This document shows positions 26,814-39,800 of a stretch of DNA of 64,000 nucleotides, piece after piece. How positions within the stretch are numbered: the stretch's first letter is position 1; the number at the start of each line of letters is the position of its first letter. The notes beneath the pieces are model-generated. The model had not been told where the DNA came from. It was given only the letters and a program-made list of their open reading frames with translations, and did no database searches. The translations under genes were made by a program, and so were the position numbers. Source of the stretch: Physcomitrium patens (Eukaryota > Streptophyta > Bryopsida > Funariales > Funariaceae); NCBI RefSeq assembly GCF_000002425.4, contig NC_037273.1:13797207-13861206 (forward strand), in the 5' to 3' direction.

Positions 26814-28139
26814 TGTCATATTACATGTTGTTTTGCTCGAGAATGCACCTGGCACTTAGCTGTGGAAGGTGAGGTTGTGTTTTACAAACATAAAAAAAAA
26901 ATCCTAATAGGTTTTATCTATATGAAAAGAATATAATCCAAATTCTGATTCAAAAGTGCTAAAAAACACTCTTCTTAGTAGCTTCAATTATACATAAATT
27001 TCAATTACCTTGTTACTTTTATATTTAAGCAATTTAGATTTTTCTTATAAGCCCCAATACTAATTAGTGAGCTTTAACAAGCTATAACTTCTAATTTGAT
27101 TGTCTACTTGATGTGAAATTTTGCTTGCATTTTTCAATGTAAGTCTTCTATACGCTTAAGAAGTTTTAGCCCAATCCAACTTACAAATTGTGAGAAAACT
27201 TCCAAAAACTGCATTGATGTCACTCAGCTGCCAACTTGAAAAGTGAAGTAAAAATCTCAGTAGTGATTTCTCCTTCTATAACTATTAACTTTGATTCAAA
27301 ATTGGTGTGCAGCTTGATATTTAAGTCTTTTAAGACCATGTGAAATTTCATCTTGATTCGACTAGTTGATCTCTAGATATCACAAAAATCCTATCCAACT
27401 CTAAATTGCCAACTTCCAAAATCCTCTTGTACTAAAAACCACATATCTCTAAACCACACCTTTAGATTATTAAAATTTTTTGTATATACTTAGTACATCC
27501 AATAAAACAAGTAGTACCCAATTTTGAACCATAGATATTACACCAATTGCATGAAATATCAAAAATTACTAACTCTAATTATATTATGTAAAGTCCAAAT
27601 CACCAATACAAACTCTAACTTTGAATATCATTTGCCAAGTCTTTAAAAACCGTACAAAAATAATGCTAATGCTTTTGGAAAGAGCTTTAAGTTAGCTCTC
27701 AATTCCTAATCTTTGATCTTCGAATAAAATCCTAATTTGTCCTAGGTGGTTATTTCAATGACTAGAGGTTTGATTTCAGCCCTGTCTCATAAATAGTCGA
27801 CCCTCGGGTATCAATCTTATCTATTCTAAGGATTTTTTTAGTCCAATCCTACCTTCAACTTGATCTTAGTATCAACCATATCAACCATTTACCTCTTCTA
27901 TTCCGATTTTATGAATTTATGGCCTTTCTAAGATAGTAAAAGAGTTTTTATATCATAGAAGGTAAAAATACTAACTAACTTTTATCTACTTGCTATTAAG
28001 ACAATAAAATAGGCTAAGAGACTTTCATAAAAGTCTTATTAAAATATTTTGAATTCTTGTTGAACTAATATAATAGTATATTAATTAAAAAATTATTTTT
28101 AGTCATATCTTCATCATATAATTGTATAACAACATGACA
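26814..28139 (-). repeat. Solo LTR-2 inserted in copia integrase, minus orientation
   Basis: Reverse-complement match to the long LTR at 40403-42030: ends TGTCATATTACATG (left) and ..AACATGACA (right), an internal 'cacttagctgtggaagg' block, and a 'gtcgaccctcgggtatcaat' block matching 'ggccctctccagatatcaat' in reverse. About 1326 bp. Integrase coding sequence resumes on both sides (26628-26809 and 28223 onward). No such insertion is in the right-arm copy. Flanking pentamers match poorly. Confidence 0.72.
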
Positions 28140-28704
28140 CCGTTCAAAGGATTAATAAGGATTGGCCAAATTGAATGATAACTTGGCAATGATATTTTTA
28201 AAAAAGAGCAAAAACTTTAGATTTATTTTTGAAAAAAAAGATTATTGTGGGATCTCAAGTAATCATCCAAAAATAAGAAGAAATAATAAGCCCCTCTAAG
28301 AGAAAGGATAGCCATAGGACTACAAAGGTCAGCATGAACCAACACCAATAATGTTGTCGTACGTGTAGTAGGTGTTTTGAGAGAAGGTGTGTTATTGTGG
28401 TTTTCATAAATACAACCATCACAAAAAGATAAACTATTTGATAATAAGGATAATCCAAAAATAAGAAGATGGCATGCCATATATTCTATGTTATAATGAT
28501 TAAGGTACTCCAATCAGTGATATAATAAGATTAGAATTTTGCTTGAACTTGAAATAGTTGAATTTGAGATAAGAATGTTCTTATCAGGGGTCCGGTTGTA
28601 CCAAGTAGCAATGCTCCAAGCAATTGTATTGCTAAGAACTACCTTAATTAGATGAATATAAACATGGGCCCCTTGGGCTTGTACCTTGCAATATTGGGCC
28701 CCTT

Positions 28705-29952
28705 TGTTGTATTGTAAATACTTCTAGTATGTAAAAATTAATTAAAACATATTATATGTTAATAAATCTAGATGTATATTAGAGGGGCTAGTAGATTAAA
28801 TTAAAAGGAGTTGGTATAAGAAACTTTACTTTGTTTTTTTATTTTTTTTGATTTTGACATTAAAAAGAATATATAGAACCTAAATGTTTAGTATGAAGCC
28901 TTGAAAGGAGATTAGAGCCTAAAGAAGAAAATCTTAATTATTAGGAGGCTTATTGTGAGGAATGAAAGCAAAGCATGGTTAGATGAAGGCAAGGAATAGG
29001 GATCTTCATTCCTATTGGTCAAAGACCATGCCGAATGGGCTTCAAAGAGGCTGTCCAAGGCCTATTTAGAGATTAGGGTTTCTCTTTCAAGGTCATTTGA
29101 GCTTTGAAGGTTGGGATTTTTGAATATGGATTGGATGAAATTTTGTGTGATTTGGAGTTTTTATGAAGGCATTATTGGTGCTCAAAGTTAAGGTGTCAAT
29201 TTTATACCTATTATCACTCTATGATGCATAACATACGTTAACAAAGAGCAACAAAAGCTTAGCGATTGAAGTTTAAAAAAAATAATTCTAAAACTATACT
29301 TTTTATTTATTATTTGATGAATTTGGAGTTTGAATGAATAGATTATAGAGAATTAAAGTCAGCACATCCAAATCAAAGGCAGTAAGTGGGTGATTGGATT
29401 CATGGTAATGGTTGGAGCGATATCTTAAGTTTTTAGAAGAATTTTTAGCTCAAATCTTTAAAAAAAGATAGATAATTGTGTTAAAAAACTATACATACAA
29501 ACTTTGTAGTATTTGGATGTTTAGTTTGTGAGATATGAAGAAAATTGCACATAGGTATAAAAAAAACTAAGATTTGAAGCTACTATTAGGATTTTGGTGA
29601 TATATGAAGAACGGCGGCAAATTTGCAGTTGAAATTTGTTGTGGTATTTGATAAGAATACATCAATACTTCTTATAAAATTTGAATAAGTTTGGACGGTC
29701 GGATTAGGAGATATGAGGTATTGAAGTTTGAGAAAATTTTCACATCAAGGTATACAAGGTTTCAAAGGATTTTATCATATTTTGGGTGTTGTTGGTTACT
29801 TGAGGCTTATGTATTTGGTGTAATTGCTCCAAAAAGGGAAATTTTGTATATAAACTTAGGGCTTTCTTTAATTTTAAGATTAATTGAGCAATTAGTGATA
29901 GCTAAGAGCCCAATACTTTTTTGAGGCAAACTCTCTCTATCTTGACACTGCA
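28705..29952 (+). repeat. Solo LTR-3 inserted in left copia element
   Basis: Starts TGTTGTATTG and ends near CTTGACACTGCA, about 1.25 kb. Its middle (near 29.0-29.2 kb, 'ggtcaaagaccatg', 'gagattagggtttct', 'gagctttgaaggttggg') is the reverse complement of the LTR at 44760-46088. Copia sequence matching 56.2-56.4 kb resumes on both sides (up to about 28.70 kb and from about 29.95 kb), which places the insertion after the arm duplication. No clear target-site duplication is seen. Confidence 0.7.
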
Positions 29953-31936
29953 TAACTAGACCTTGTCAGATTGAGCCATGGCCACATTGGCTTGAGCCAT
30001 ATTGATTAGAATAATGTGGAATTGGGCCACATTAGCCTAAGTTAGGCAAGCTCTAGCAACATCAAAGTGGACCTCACTAGCTAGGTTTATATCTAATTGG
30101 ATCTCACAAGACATGGCCCTACTAACAATGGCCATACTAGATTGGATCCTCTCATTGAAGGCCTTAATAAATAAGAATTGATCAAAAGAAATTAAACTTA
30201 CATGTATCTTAACAGATTGGGCTTTGACAATGGAGGCTACTTTAGCTTGCACAGCACCAACATAAATCCCATCAATAGGGATTAGGCAAGTCTATGCCAT
30301 AAGGTTGTTGCAAAATATGGGAGTGCTAGATCTTAGAGGTGATGGAAAATTGAAAGATGCCATGTCCTACTTAAGATTTGTCAGGAAGTACAAATTAGAG
30401 GAAGATGGAATACTCATCTAATGAGTAAGAGATTGTGTAGGAGCTGCCAAGGTGTGTAAAGAGTAATTGCAATTTCACATGTGCTTATAGCTAATCAGAA
30501 ATTAATGAGCTATTAATCGAGCCTTGTTTGATAATAAAATTGTTGTATGGTTTGACTACTGTGAGGTGGTTAGTAGACAACAATGGTTATTTTCATGCAT
30601 GTGAGTTAATAAAACTCCTTCACCAAAAGAATATAGCTTGTCTTGTTTAGAGATTGAGAAACTATGAACCTCATTTGTCCAAGGTGATTTAGTAGTGATA
30701 ACACATGTATTACTGATAAACTCAATTTTTGTGTATCTTGTCTCAATGAATTGAGCCATTGATAGAAGATTCTTTTTCAATCTTAAAACATACAAGATAT
30801 TTGAAATCTATACATATTGACCAGATTTAAGTTGTAAAATAACATATTCAATGCCTTGAGCAATATGAAAATTGTTATCTCCTAATAAAACAAGTCTTGG
30901 AGTAATGAGTGAAATATAAAATTTTGAAAAAATCTCTCAATAGAGATATGTGATTATTGACTTCAAAATCTAGATACCATGGTTAATCAAGAGTATCAAT
31001 AGATACTACCATAAATAGGTATAATGGTACCTCAACACAATAAGATCTTAGAAATTTGGATTTGTTCATTTGAACTTTTTGTTTCTTATGATATTCTAGA
31101 AATTTGTATCTTTATTTTCCACAATAATGGTAGATAAGAGCTTTAATTTGTGGATTGAAATATAAAACATGAGATGATTCAAGATAATTTTATTGAGAGG
31201 AGTTACTACTTGATTTTAGAATATATGGAGATGTATTATTCTTAATAAATTTACTTCTTACATAAAAGGTATTAATTTTAGAGTTGTTATGTCTTAAACA
31301 ATTGATTTTTGTTTATAGTAATATATTCAATAATAATATTGAAAATATTAAATCATTGATCTTAGCTTAGGTAGTAATGAGTGTATTCCAAGAATCAAAA
31401 AGAAAAGTTAATAAGAAATTGACTTGTTGCAATTTGATGAAAACACAACCAACAATGGCAACTTTGTCGAGGATATATTATTAGTTTTTTATAAATGCAT
31501 GAACATCTTTATTTGTATCCATAGTTAAATGACAAAGCTTCTATTAGAAATGTACTTGAGAAGCTTTATTTAATTGTTTATAAATATATTTGATGTATTA
31601 TCAAACTGCCTTTGATGTATGTAGTTTGTGTAATATCATAAGTTACTTATTTCCACAATGTAGAAGTATTTTTGTATGGGCTTTGACATCCTTCAAACTC
31701 CAAGCATGATATTACACCAAATTAAATGTATTAGATGTAACCTCAAAGCCATTAACTATTCCCCATAATTCTACTTGACTTAAGAGCACCTCCAATTTAA
31801 TATTCCAAGTGCAATAATCATTTGTAGAAAGCAAGGATATTTATGGAGTGCGAGAAGAATTATGAAAAGTCAAAGTAGGTGGAATTTTCTACTTATAATA
31901 AAAAAGAAATGAAAGACAATTAATGCTTTGATACCA

Positions 31937-32143
31937 TGTAAGAGAAAGAACAATAACAATAATATAAATCATAAAGTATATTATTACAATAACTTGATTA
32001 CATCATATTCATAAAAGTCTTTTATATTGTCTTATGGAGAGAAGTAGTTGTAACTTCTTCATTACTACTTATAACTATCTAAAGGTAATTTTGTATTTAC
32101 CAATATGTATTAATTAATCTGATATTTATTAATAAATCTAAGA
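31937..32143 (-). repeat. 5' LTR of left copia element (207 bp)
   Basis: Minus-strand LTR ending CTCTTACA next to the TGGTATCAAAGC primer-binding site. Its first two bases are TC rather than TG, a change shared with the right-arm 5' LTR (53966-54175). That shows both elements descend from one insertion. Compared by eye it differs from the right-arm 5' LTR at roughly 28 of 207 positions. Confidence 0.88.
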
Positions 32144-32833
32144 ATTTTGGATGTATTTGTACCTTAATTATAAAGCTTTGGCACAAGAATTTTAGTATAT
32201 AATGATGAGGTTTGAAGCGTCAAGAAGTTGATGTTGTTTGAATACATTCATCATCATCTAATTCTCAGTGTGTTAGTATTTTATTGAATCCATGTCACTT
32301 CTATGATTGATACTTTGGCAATAGATCTAAACTTCTTGGTCAAAGTGAGTGTCAAAGCATGTATTTGTATGATCTTTTCACTCATCAACATTCTACTTGT
32401 GCTCAGTATGGGTGTGATTCTAATTTGGTGGTTTTAACAAGTTCATCAAAAAATGATTGCAATTTGGTACTGTGAATATATCAGTTGCTTATCACAAGTG
32501 CTCCTATATTACACACGTCGACCATAATGGGAAGCATCTTTTCAATGAACTTCAAATGAATGTATATTTTTGGTTATATCATTGTCAAATTTTCTTTCAC
32601 AAAAAAAAACAATGATGATATGAAAAGAGATGACAATATACTATAGACATTAATGAAATTGTTATAAAGATAAATCACAACATGAAGTAGAATTGTTCAT
32701 ATCATGTTTATGAGGTTTTTTTTTTTTTTTTTTTTTCTTTAAAATAATAACCATAGTATAGAGAAAGAGTCTTTTGTCGTTATCTTTTAGTTTACGCTTT
32801 TGTTTTATATAAGGCCATATACACTGAAAGATT
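32144..32833. other. Duplicated flank beyond the copia 5' LTR
   Basis: About 690 bp that matches 53297-53965 in reverse complement with scattered substitutions and indels, including a T-run at 32717-32739. It was probably the DNA next to the GDSL 3' flank before the copia insertion. No coding domain is recognised. Homology stops near 32833. Confidence 0.75.
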
Positions 32834-33947
32834 CCATTTTTGTGCATTGAATTATGTTCAACTCATATTTCAAAACGTTTTGATAAATTGAAGGTTATAG
32901 AAATAAAAAAATTAATTCAAAAATAAGTTTCAAAAAATAACATCATCAAACTGATTATTTGTATTTAATTATAGAATGTTTGTAAAAAAAAAATAGTCTT
33001 AAAATCACTCAGGTTGTATTAGATATCATAAATTTGTGATTTTAATTTTTTTTTTACAGTTATTTATTCAATTTTGGAATAAATGCACAAGCATATTTTT
33101 AAAAAAAATAGAAGAAAAAATTTTATGATTGCATAATATGTATATATATATATATAGAAAAGATGATAAAGATGTAGAATACAAAGTTTAAGATTGTATA
33201 AACAAATACATTAATAGATAGTCTTATTTTCTATAGAATATAATTAAAAAAAATAAGAAATTAAATAGTCTTTGATGTATATAAGACAATTTTATGTCAC
33301 AATATAGTTTTATGTCATGAGCAAGTAAAGATGATTTGCACAAATTAGTTACATCTCACAAAGAAAGAACCCAAGGTAATTTTAAAATGTGGTAGTAATG
33401 GTTTAATAATACCAAACATAAATCAATAGTCACCATAAGTTGTGAAAAATGACCATTTATTTAGTTTAATACATTTGGTGTTTAATACAAGCTATAATTG
33501 AAATTAAGACTTTGTAAGTAGGAAGTTTGGGATTGTTCAAACTCTATATGAACAACATGAAAACTTGTCAATTTACTCATTACAAAATTAGATTCAAAAT
33601 TATGAATATGAACAAAGCTAATACTCATAATACTATATGTATATCAAATATCAAAGCTTAATTATCTTCGGAGATTTATTTTTAAAATTTTACAAAATCC
33701 ATTTTAATAGCATTTATAAATTTCATATTTAATATTTGATAATTTTTCAAAAAGATTTATGAATAGATTATTTTTCTATAATTTCCTTGCCAATAAATAT
33801 GATATCAATAAAATTTTAATATAATATTTTACAAAATATATTATGTATTCTTATCTTATAACTTAGTATGTAAATTATATTATGAATATTAAGAAATTTT
33901 TGGTTTATTGATGGATTCAAGAATTATTGTTCCTAAATACTTTTCAT

Positions 33948-33984
<37 letters not shown>

Positions 33985-36185
33985 TTAGAATAAATTTTTA
34001 AATTAATGATTTTAAAGATATAATTGTAGTTTTGTAAATAAATTTAAATAGTAGTATAAAAGAAGCTGAATTGAGATATATTACAATATGTTTTTTAAGC
34101 ATAAATCTTAAATTTTATTTTATTTATTTGGATTTTTATTGTTATTGCATAAAAAATTTAAAATGTGGTAGTTAAAGTTATATATTGATATAAAAAGTTA
34201 ATTTTATAATTTCAGTAATTTATTTTTACTTTGTGGTTTTTAATTATTATATAAAAAATAGATTAAAAATTTAAAAAATAGGTTAGAATAAATAATTTTA
34301 TCACAAATATCATACTATTTTTTTGAAATTGGACTCAATATTATTTTTAAGATAAAATTCATTTTTTATTTATAGAGTTGAATAAATTAAAATATTTTTG
34401 ACAACATATTTGCTTAGTAAATGAATTTATTTTTTTCTTTCTTAATAAGCTTTCTTAAGTTTTTTAAAGGCTGATTACATATTTAAACCTTTATAGATTT
34501 GTCACATGGCTATTAAGAAAAAATCTATAAGTATTTTAACTTTTTGGAAGTTATATTGGAAGCAAAGAATACCTTACAAAGCTTAAGCAACAGGCTTTGA
34601 GGTTTCTATGAAGTTTCTAAAAGACCTTCTTTGTAGGTAGTAGATTTAGAATGAAAATTGAAGCTATCTTTAATTTTATTAACACATCTGTTGTATTTTA
34701 GTTTTGATCCAAGACTTTCTAGTATCTTTGTTATTAGTAGTAATCAATGTCATGTTGTAATACAACTATTGGCTAAAAGATAATAAGAAAGATTATATCA
34801 ACTTGGGAGTTGCATAAATTTCAATTTTGAATTGATGGTTGTTGAAATGGATTGATTAAGAATGGTATGGAATTATGACATTTAGTATAAATAGAAGAAA
34901 AATATTGCAGCCAAGACACATTTATATTTATTTCAAATATTAAGCATGGGAATCTTGACTTGTGGGGTAGGTACCTAGAAAAACAACCGATGAAATTTCA
35001 AGAGCTGTGGCATCCATGTACCACCTTTATCATTATAGTAGCTTGAGTGATTACTTTGTTGCTAAGTTTTATCTTGTAATAGGTTTTGTTTATACAAAGA
35101 TGAAGGTTTTAGATAATCTATTATAAGATCATTATATTAACTCTTTACTATTAAAAGATTTTTACTTTCCTTAGATTTTATGATTTGATCAAATGGTTTT
35201 TTTCTACTTGTATGGTGTACATCTAGATATTGTTCATATGTAGGGTTTTAAAGAATTATTGATAAGTTGTTTGTAAAGTTTGTTACTAATATAAATTTTT
35301 GGAGATTTTGAAGAGTTTTTAGAATTTGTGTTGTAAAAAAACTTTTATTTGTAATACTACCAAATTGTTTCATGAAATTTATTTCAAGCACATATTTTAG
35401 ACATCTTTGGAAGATGATTGTGTATTGTATTTACTATAGAAATTATAAATATGAAAGAAAAAATATAGAAATAAAAATACATAGTTCTTTAATTTTATTA
35501 CATATGTATTTTAGAAATGACAAGTTCATTAGAAACATTTCTAAATAATTATGTGATTCTCTAAAGCAGTCCATTGTTTCCTTGATGTTCTTATACATAA
35601 TTGTTCCACTAGCATTTGCTATATTATTTTTTATTTTTTTTTGTATATGGTGTTATCAAAATTGCGTGATATGTTGAATTGTTTCCAATACTATACAAAG
35701 AACATATTTTTTATTGTCATAATTAAATTGCTATTGAATTCACTTAAGATCCAAGTGTTTTTACAAGAAGAAATACATTAATTGTTTTCTTGTAGTTTAG
35801 AGTAAGTTAAAGCATGTAATGCCATTAGCCACTAAATCTTTTGTAACAAATATTATTATACATCTTTTCACTTTAATAAAATATGTAAATGAATTTTAGA
35901 TCCCAAAAGTAAGATGTTTTGTTTTCAAAATGTTTTTTTTTATTTTTATTTTGATAAAAGAAATTTTCCTATTTATTAATTAAATTTATGTATATATATA
36001 TATATATATAGATGAAAGTAGTAGTCTTGTACAAATATGTTCATTGAATGGAATTATGATATGGATGAATTAAAATAGTAGATAGATATACTATTTCTTA
36101 TTTATCTCCAAGGTTTAGTTTTGGAGGATGGGCAAGATATTACGCTTTTGAAAAACAATAAATAAATAAAAAATAAAAAAATAAA
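32834..36185. other. AT-rich DNA without recognisable features
   Basis: No gene, LTR or transposase motif is recognised on either strand. It contains a T-run of about 29 nt near 33951-33980 and short AT microsatellites. Unclassified old repeats are possible. Confidence 0.5.
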
Positions 36186-36211
36186 AATCAATCAATCAAT
36201 CAATCAATCAA
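36186..36211. repeat. (ATCA)n microsatellite, about 6 units
   Basis: Short perfect tetranucleotide run ending at the point where GC content rises. Confidence 0.9.
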
Positions 36212-38967
36212 TTTCTTGAGGTCTGAGAATTACACCCCACAACCTTGAGCAAAAGAGACAAAGACCACCAACGCAATTAAGAAATAACCCACCGTGGGCG
36301 TCATATTTGATGAAGGCACGCCCCTGTTTCCAAGTATAACACATGCTAATACCAATCACAACTGGAGCACAAATGTTAGACGAATATGATATCTCGACCC
36401 TAAGTGAGAAGTAGAACAGAATGTTTTAGCAGAAGAAGGCATGTTTTCAGACTTCACTTGAAAATCTAAAAGCTCATACGACTTAAATCCTTTTCATACG
36501 ACTGAAAATCCAAAAGCTCATACGAACTATAGCCATTCCATGTGTGCTTATGTCGTGACTTCCTTTGTCGGCTGTAGAATTTTCAGTTTCACAAGTGCAG
36601 GTAAAGTGGTAGATTTGCAAACAACCCACTGCCGAGAATTTTCAAAAGCTTCAACGAGAACCGTGTGGCTCTAAATTTGTGTGCATCTGAGGTTCGTCAT
36701 ATCTGGGACCACGAACGAAAACGGAAATCACAAGCACTACATTATCCAAAGAGTTTATTAGTATGTAATTTGTGTACTGATGATCCGAAGAGGCCGTAAT
36801 ATTGAGCGAGAAGGAACAAGTAAGCAATTAGCGTGAGGGCTTTCTGGGTTTTCGATTGTGAAGAGAACTGTGAGCTTGGCCTGATAGCGGAGTTACGGAG
36901 ACCACTTCACGTCTGAAAATAGTTCCTAACTTAATCCTCTTCTCTCTATAACATTCAAAGACATTTTTGATGACCAAGGCGACATCGATAACACAGTCCC
37001 AACTGCCAGGCTCATGAGAGACGGAGTGGAATCACAAGGAGGTTGATGTGGAATCCGCCCAGTCATATCACCATTGCTGAGAAACTCCACAAGTTCACAT
37101 GTTAAACTATCCTGATTGAAACCACTCCGCTGCAGATTCTTTTGGGTGAATCCAAAGACAGCGTTTCGTTTTGTAGCTTCACATCTGTGCACGTCAGGCA
37201 GCAACAAAGGAACGCTGTAATGGTAAGGTTACCATGGTTTCGGCGTGGATCTCAATGGGAAGGTGCCCAACAATCGGATGATGTGGCTCAAAACCTTTGC
37301 GCCAACCGCTGGTTGTGGGACCAGTTCTGAGCCATATTGTCTTCCTCCTCCACGGTTCAATTGGTCATCTCAACCGAAGAACACTTTATAACTGCACCCT
37401 CTGTTCAACCTAACACGGTTGAAACGCAGAAGCAAAGACTTGTCAAATTAACCTACGTCCGAATAAATCCCTACTAGATTCGAGGAGGTCTGCGGTGGAC
37501 CTATCAAGAACCGCTACATCCAAGTCAAAATCTAGCTCAGGTGAATTGGCTCGTGTGGCAACATAGGAGTTGAATTGTACACGCTGCTGCCTGCCGGAAC
37601 TGTCATCTCATACTCTCGTTCCTTGTGGTAAATGCTGATATTTGGGTCAAAGGTTGAGATTCTCGTTGCGCCATGCCCAATCAAAAACCCAAGGACTGAC
37701 CCCTGTTGTGCCGACTCGCATGAATTTGTGCCGAAGGACTGCAGAATGTGGGATCTCAAAGAATCACTGCCACTGAATCCGGAACATCAGATGGGATTTC
37801 GTGTGTTGGAATGCATGATTGAGACCGTCACTTTCAATAGTCTGTTATGCCTCGTGAAACCTGACAAGCAGCGAATTCGGTGAATGTCTTCAGTGTCAAA
37901 CCTGATTTTCATGCTTAACTTCGGTGCCGAAGCTTTCTCTGCAAAGCTGGCGAACAGAATAATCTATTCCCTTCGTTATGCGGACAGTCCAAAGAGCAAT
38001 ACACTTCAATCAAATTCTATTGCAATGCCTTCGTCTCCGAACTGGCCCTCACGGAAACCAGTCTCACTTCCGCGTTTTGCGATTCATCGGGAGGTACCAA
38101 CCCCCAACTCCTGTTGCATCTTCAACTGCCTTGCTCTTTGAGGAATCACTCACAACGATTTTCACTTGCAGCTTCAAATTACAGCACGTTGCTATTCTTA
38201 CTGCAATTCCCGCAACAATGGCATGGTGTAAGTGCAATATCATAGCTAATCCTAAGAATCAGTTCGTTTTGACTGCAGCATGAAACCCGAGGATCAAAAC
38301 TAATTGTGCACCCTGACAATGTGCGCAGCAAATTCAAATCTGCATTGGTGATTCCGGCAGAATCGATGATTGCTGAATCGTGACAAAGCAGAGTGGAGAC
38401 AATCTCGACGGTCTCGTGCATGTGTCTCAGTGCATGTCTCGTTCCAAGTTGCGAGTTTGTTGGGTTTTAGGGTTTTTGGTTGTTTGGGATAATTGTTTCT
38501 TGTACTTGGGTCTGTTGAAATGGGTCCAATTCTCATGTTTCGATTGGAATGGAACATACCAAGTAATCGGGAGATTGGTAGTAACCTTATTCATGAATGT
38601 ATCATTGTCTAATATTTAATATGTAGAGCACAATGTGACTTGTAATTTGTCATGTTAGAGTGCATTACAGTTTCATTTACTTTTATGAAAAAAACAATAG
38701 TGTCTGTCCACGAAAATCATTGAATGGATGAGGTTGCTAGCACCGATTAAAATCAGTTATATTACTCCCCCAAAAATATGAACCACAGGATGGACAGAGT
38801 TATTTGCGAGATGCTCCGGGGATGTCACTGGATCCCATTCACACTGCAGCCTCATGCTAAACAAAATAACTCCCTTCATGGAGTTTCCCTGTTCACACCA
38901 GGATCACTTTCACACCATGGCCTCATGCTCGACACACTCCGTGTTCATATTTGAGGAGTTATAAAAA
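36212..38967. other. Second GC-richer island without a recognisable gene
   Basis: Near-balanced base composition as at 8.1-10.6 kb, and no retroelement motifs. Short open frames on both strands (for example 37632-37883 plus, 37532-37759 minus, 37978-38283 plus) overlap one another and match no family I know. Probably low-copy intergenic DNA or a gene relic. Confidence 0.5.
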
Positions 38968-39294
38968 TGTAACATCATGAATTATGTTACAAAACTACAA
39001 AAAAATAATATTTTTAAAATTTTAAAATCTATATATGTATATTTTTTTATTTTTAATGTGAAACAAGAAGAAAAATGCATAAACATAGATTATTAAGTAA
39101 ATAAAAATACAAACACTAGAACCAAAAAGATAATGGAATGCATAATGGTATCATTTAGCTTATTAAATAGGCTTCCTCTAGTATATATGTATATGTATAT
39201 TACTGTAAATAATTTTCATGCCAAGATAATATTAAATATTATTTTATAATAATATCTATATTTATATTTTTTATCATATAGACATGTTACCACA
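38968..39294 (-). repeat. 327-bp LTR of a gypsy-like element, minus orientation
   Basis: The ends form inverted repeats on the minus strand: TGTGGTAACATG at the start and CATGATGTTACA at the end. The start is preceded on that strand by the polypurine tract AGAGGAGGTGG (about 39300-39311). It therefore looks like a 3' LTR whose internal part is cut off at 39414 by the next element. Confidence 0.65.
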
Positions 39295-39414
39295 TGATAT
39301 CCACCTCCTCTGAAACTAAGCATCTTATGGTATGCACCAAATAATTCAAATCTTGTTTCATTCATATTATGTTTTTCAAGTCTTCATCTAATTCTTCTTC
39401 ATCATTTGTGCTTT
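39295..39414 (-). mobile_element. 3' internal tip of a gypsy element related to the one at 46-49 kb
   Basis: On the minus strand the sequence (tggtgcataccataagatgc, then the purine tract) parallels 46089-46180, the 3' end of the minus-strand gypsy element there. It is truncated by the LTR starting at 39415. Confidence 0.6.
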
Positions 39415-39800
39415 TGTCAAGGACATACACTAAGAAGTTATAGAAGATTCTAGAAGGTTCTAGAGAAGCTTTGTAGTTTGTAGAAGCTACTTGAGAAGTT
39501 TTCAAGCTCGTAGAAGTTACTTGAGAAGCTTCATAACTCGTAGAAGCTGCTTGAGAAGCTTCCTAGTTTGTGGAAGCTTTTTGAGAAGCTCCTTAGCTTG
39601 TAGTATATATAGGAGCCGAGACTGAGGGGATCCTCAGTCTTGACAACACACCTCTTGGAGCTCTAGCTCACCTCTCTAGTATTGTTCTTGTATTCATCTG
39701 ATTAATCTAGTTCTTACCGATTCTTCTTGAGCTTCTTATTTAGATTTCCAGTTAGTATTCTAAATTTGTGACAGTTTGTCGAGACTATACTCATCTTTCA
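39415..39800 (+). repeat. 5' LTR of gypsy element A (386 bp), with heat-shock-element-like motifs
   Basis: Begins TGTCAAGGACATACAC and ends ATCTTTCA, followed by a TATCAGAGCT primer-binding site (39801-39810) of initiator-tRNA-Met type. It contains a perfect alternating GAA/TTC run at 39443-39460, two GAAGCTTC palindromes (39525-39532 and 39555-39562), 30-bp tandem units (about 39480-39600) and a TATA-like TATATATA at 39604-39611. A related but truncated LTR is at 48887-49235. Confidence 0.88.

Larger units (their letters stand above)
24242..31936 (-). mobile_element. Ty1/copia internal region, left arm, inactive and interrupted twice
   Basis: Order on the minus strand follows copia (gag-PR-IN-RT-RH). 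After the 5' LTR comes a primer-binding site TGGTATCAAAGC (about 31925-31936), complementary to plant initiator-tRNA-Met. Protease/pre-integrase sequence is at about 31.0-30.55 kb (KKNLLSMAQFIETRYTK, 30556-30795). The integrase zinc-finger and core start is at 28223-28513 (LSFCDGCIYENHNN), with more core at 26628-26855. The integrase C-terminus is near 26.3 kb, reverse transcriptase at about 25.9-25.1 kb (MDVTMAFLNGVLKEE and YGLKQAP, 25368-25643) and RNase H at 24633-24965 (DWSDADYARD). The active site reads LYIND instead of LYVDD, and stops interrupt all domains. Two solo LTRs split the integrase and gag/protease regions. The reverse transcriptase/RNase H part nearly equals the right-arm element. 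Confidence 0.88.
21507..32833 (+). repeat. Left arm of a large imperfect inverted duplication
   Basis: Reverse-complement homology to 53297-62238. Coordinates mirror as x + y = 83744-83745 over the outer part. The arm contains 145 bp of GDSL leader, the whole GDSL gene, its 3' flank, a minus-strand copia element and about 690 bp beyond the copia 5' LTR. The arm is about 2.4 kb longer than its partner, mainly because two later solo LTRs (26814-28139 and 28705-29952) inserted only here. Identity falls along the arm: essentially complete over the gene and copia 3' LTR, a few mismatches per 100 bp near 25.4-26.1 kb, and roughly 86% by eye at the copia 5' LTR. Confidence 0.93.

Noticed and set aside
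24029..32148. Target-site duplication of the left copia element
   Set aside because: Flanking pentamers ggttt and atttt match only at three of five positions, so I do not claim a TSD.
37532..38421. Overlapping short ORFs in the 36-39 kb GC-richer island as genes
   Set aside because: No family similarity, no consistent splice-joined frame, and comparable frames occur on both strands.
39470..39605. Regular short repeats considered as a CRISPR array
   Set aside because: The units are contiguous and imperfect with no spacers, lie inside an LTR, and the genome is eukaryotic.
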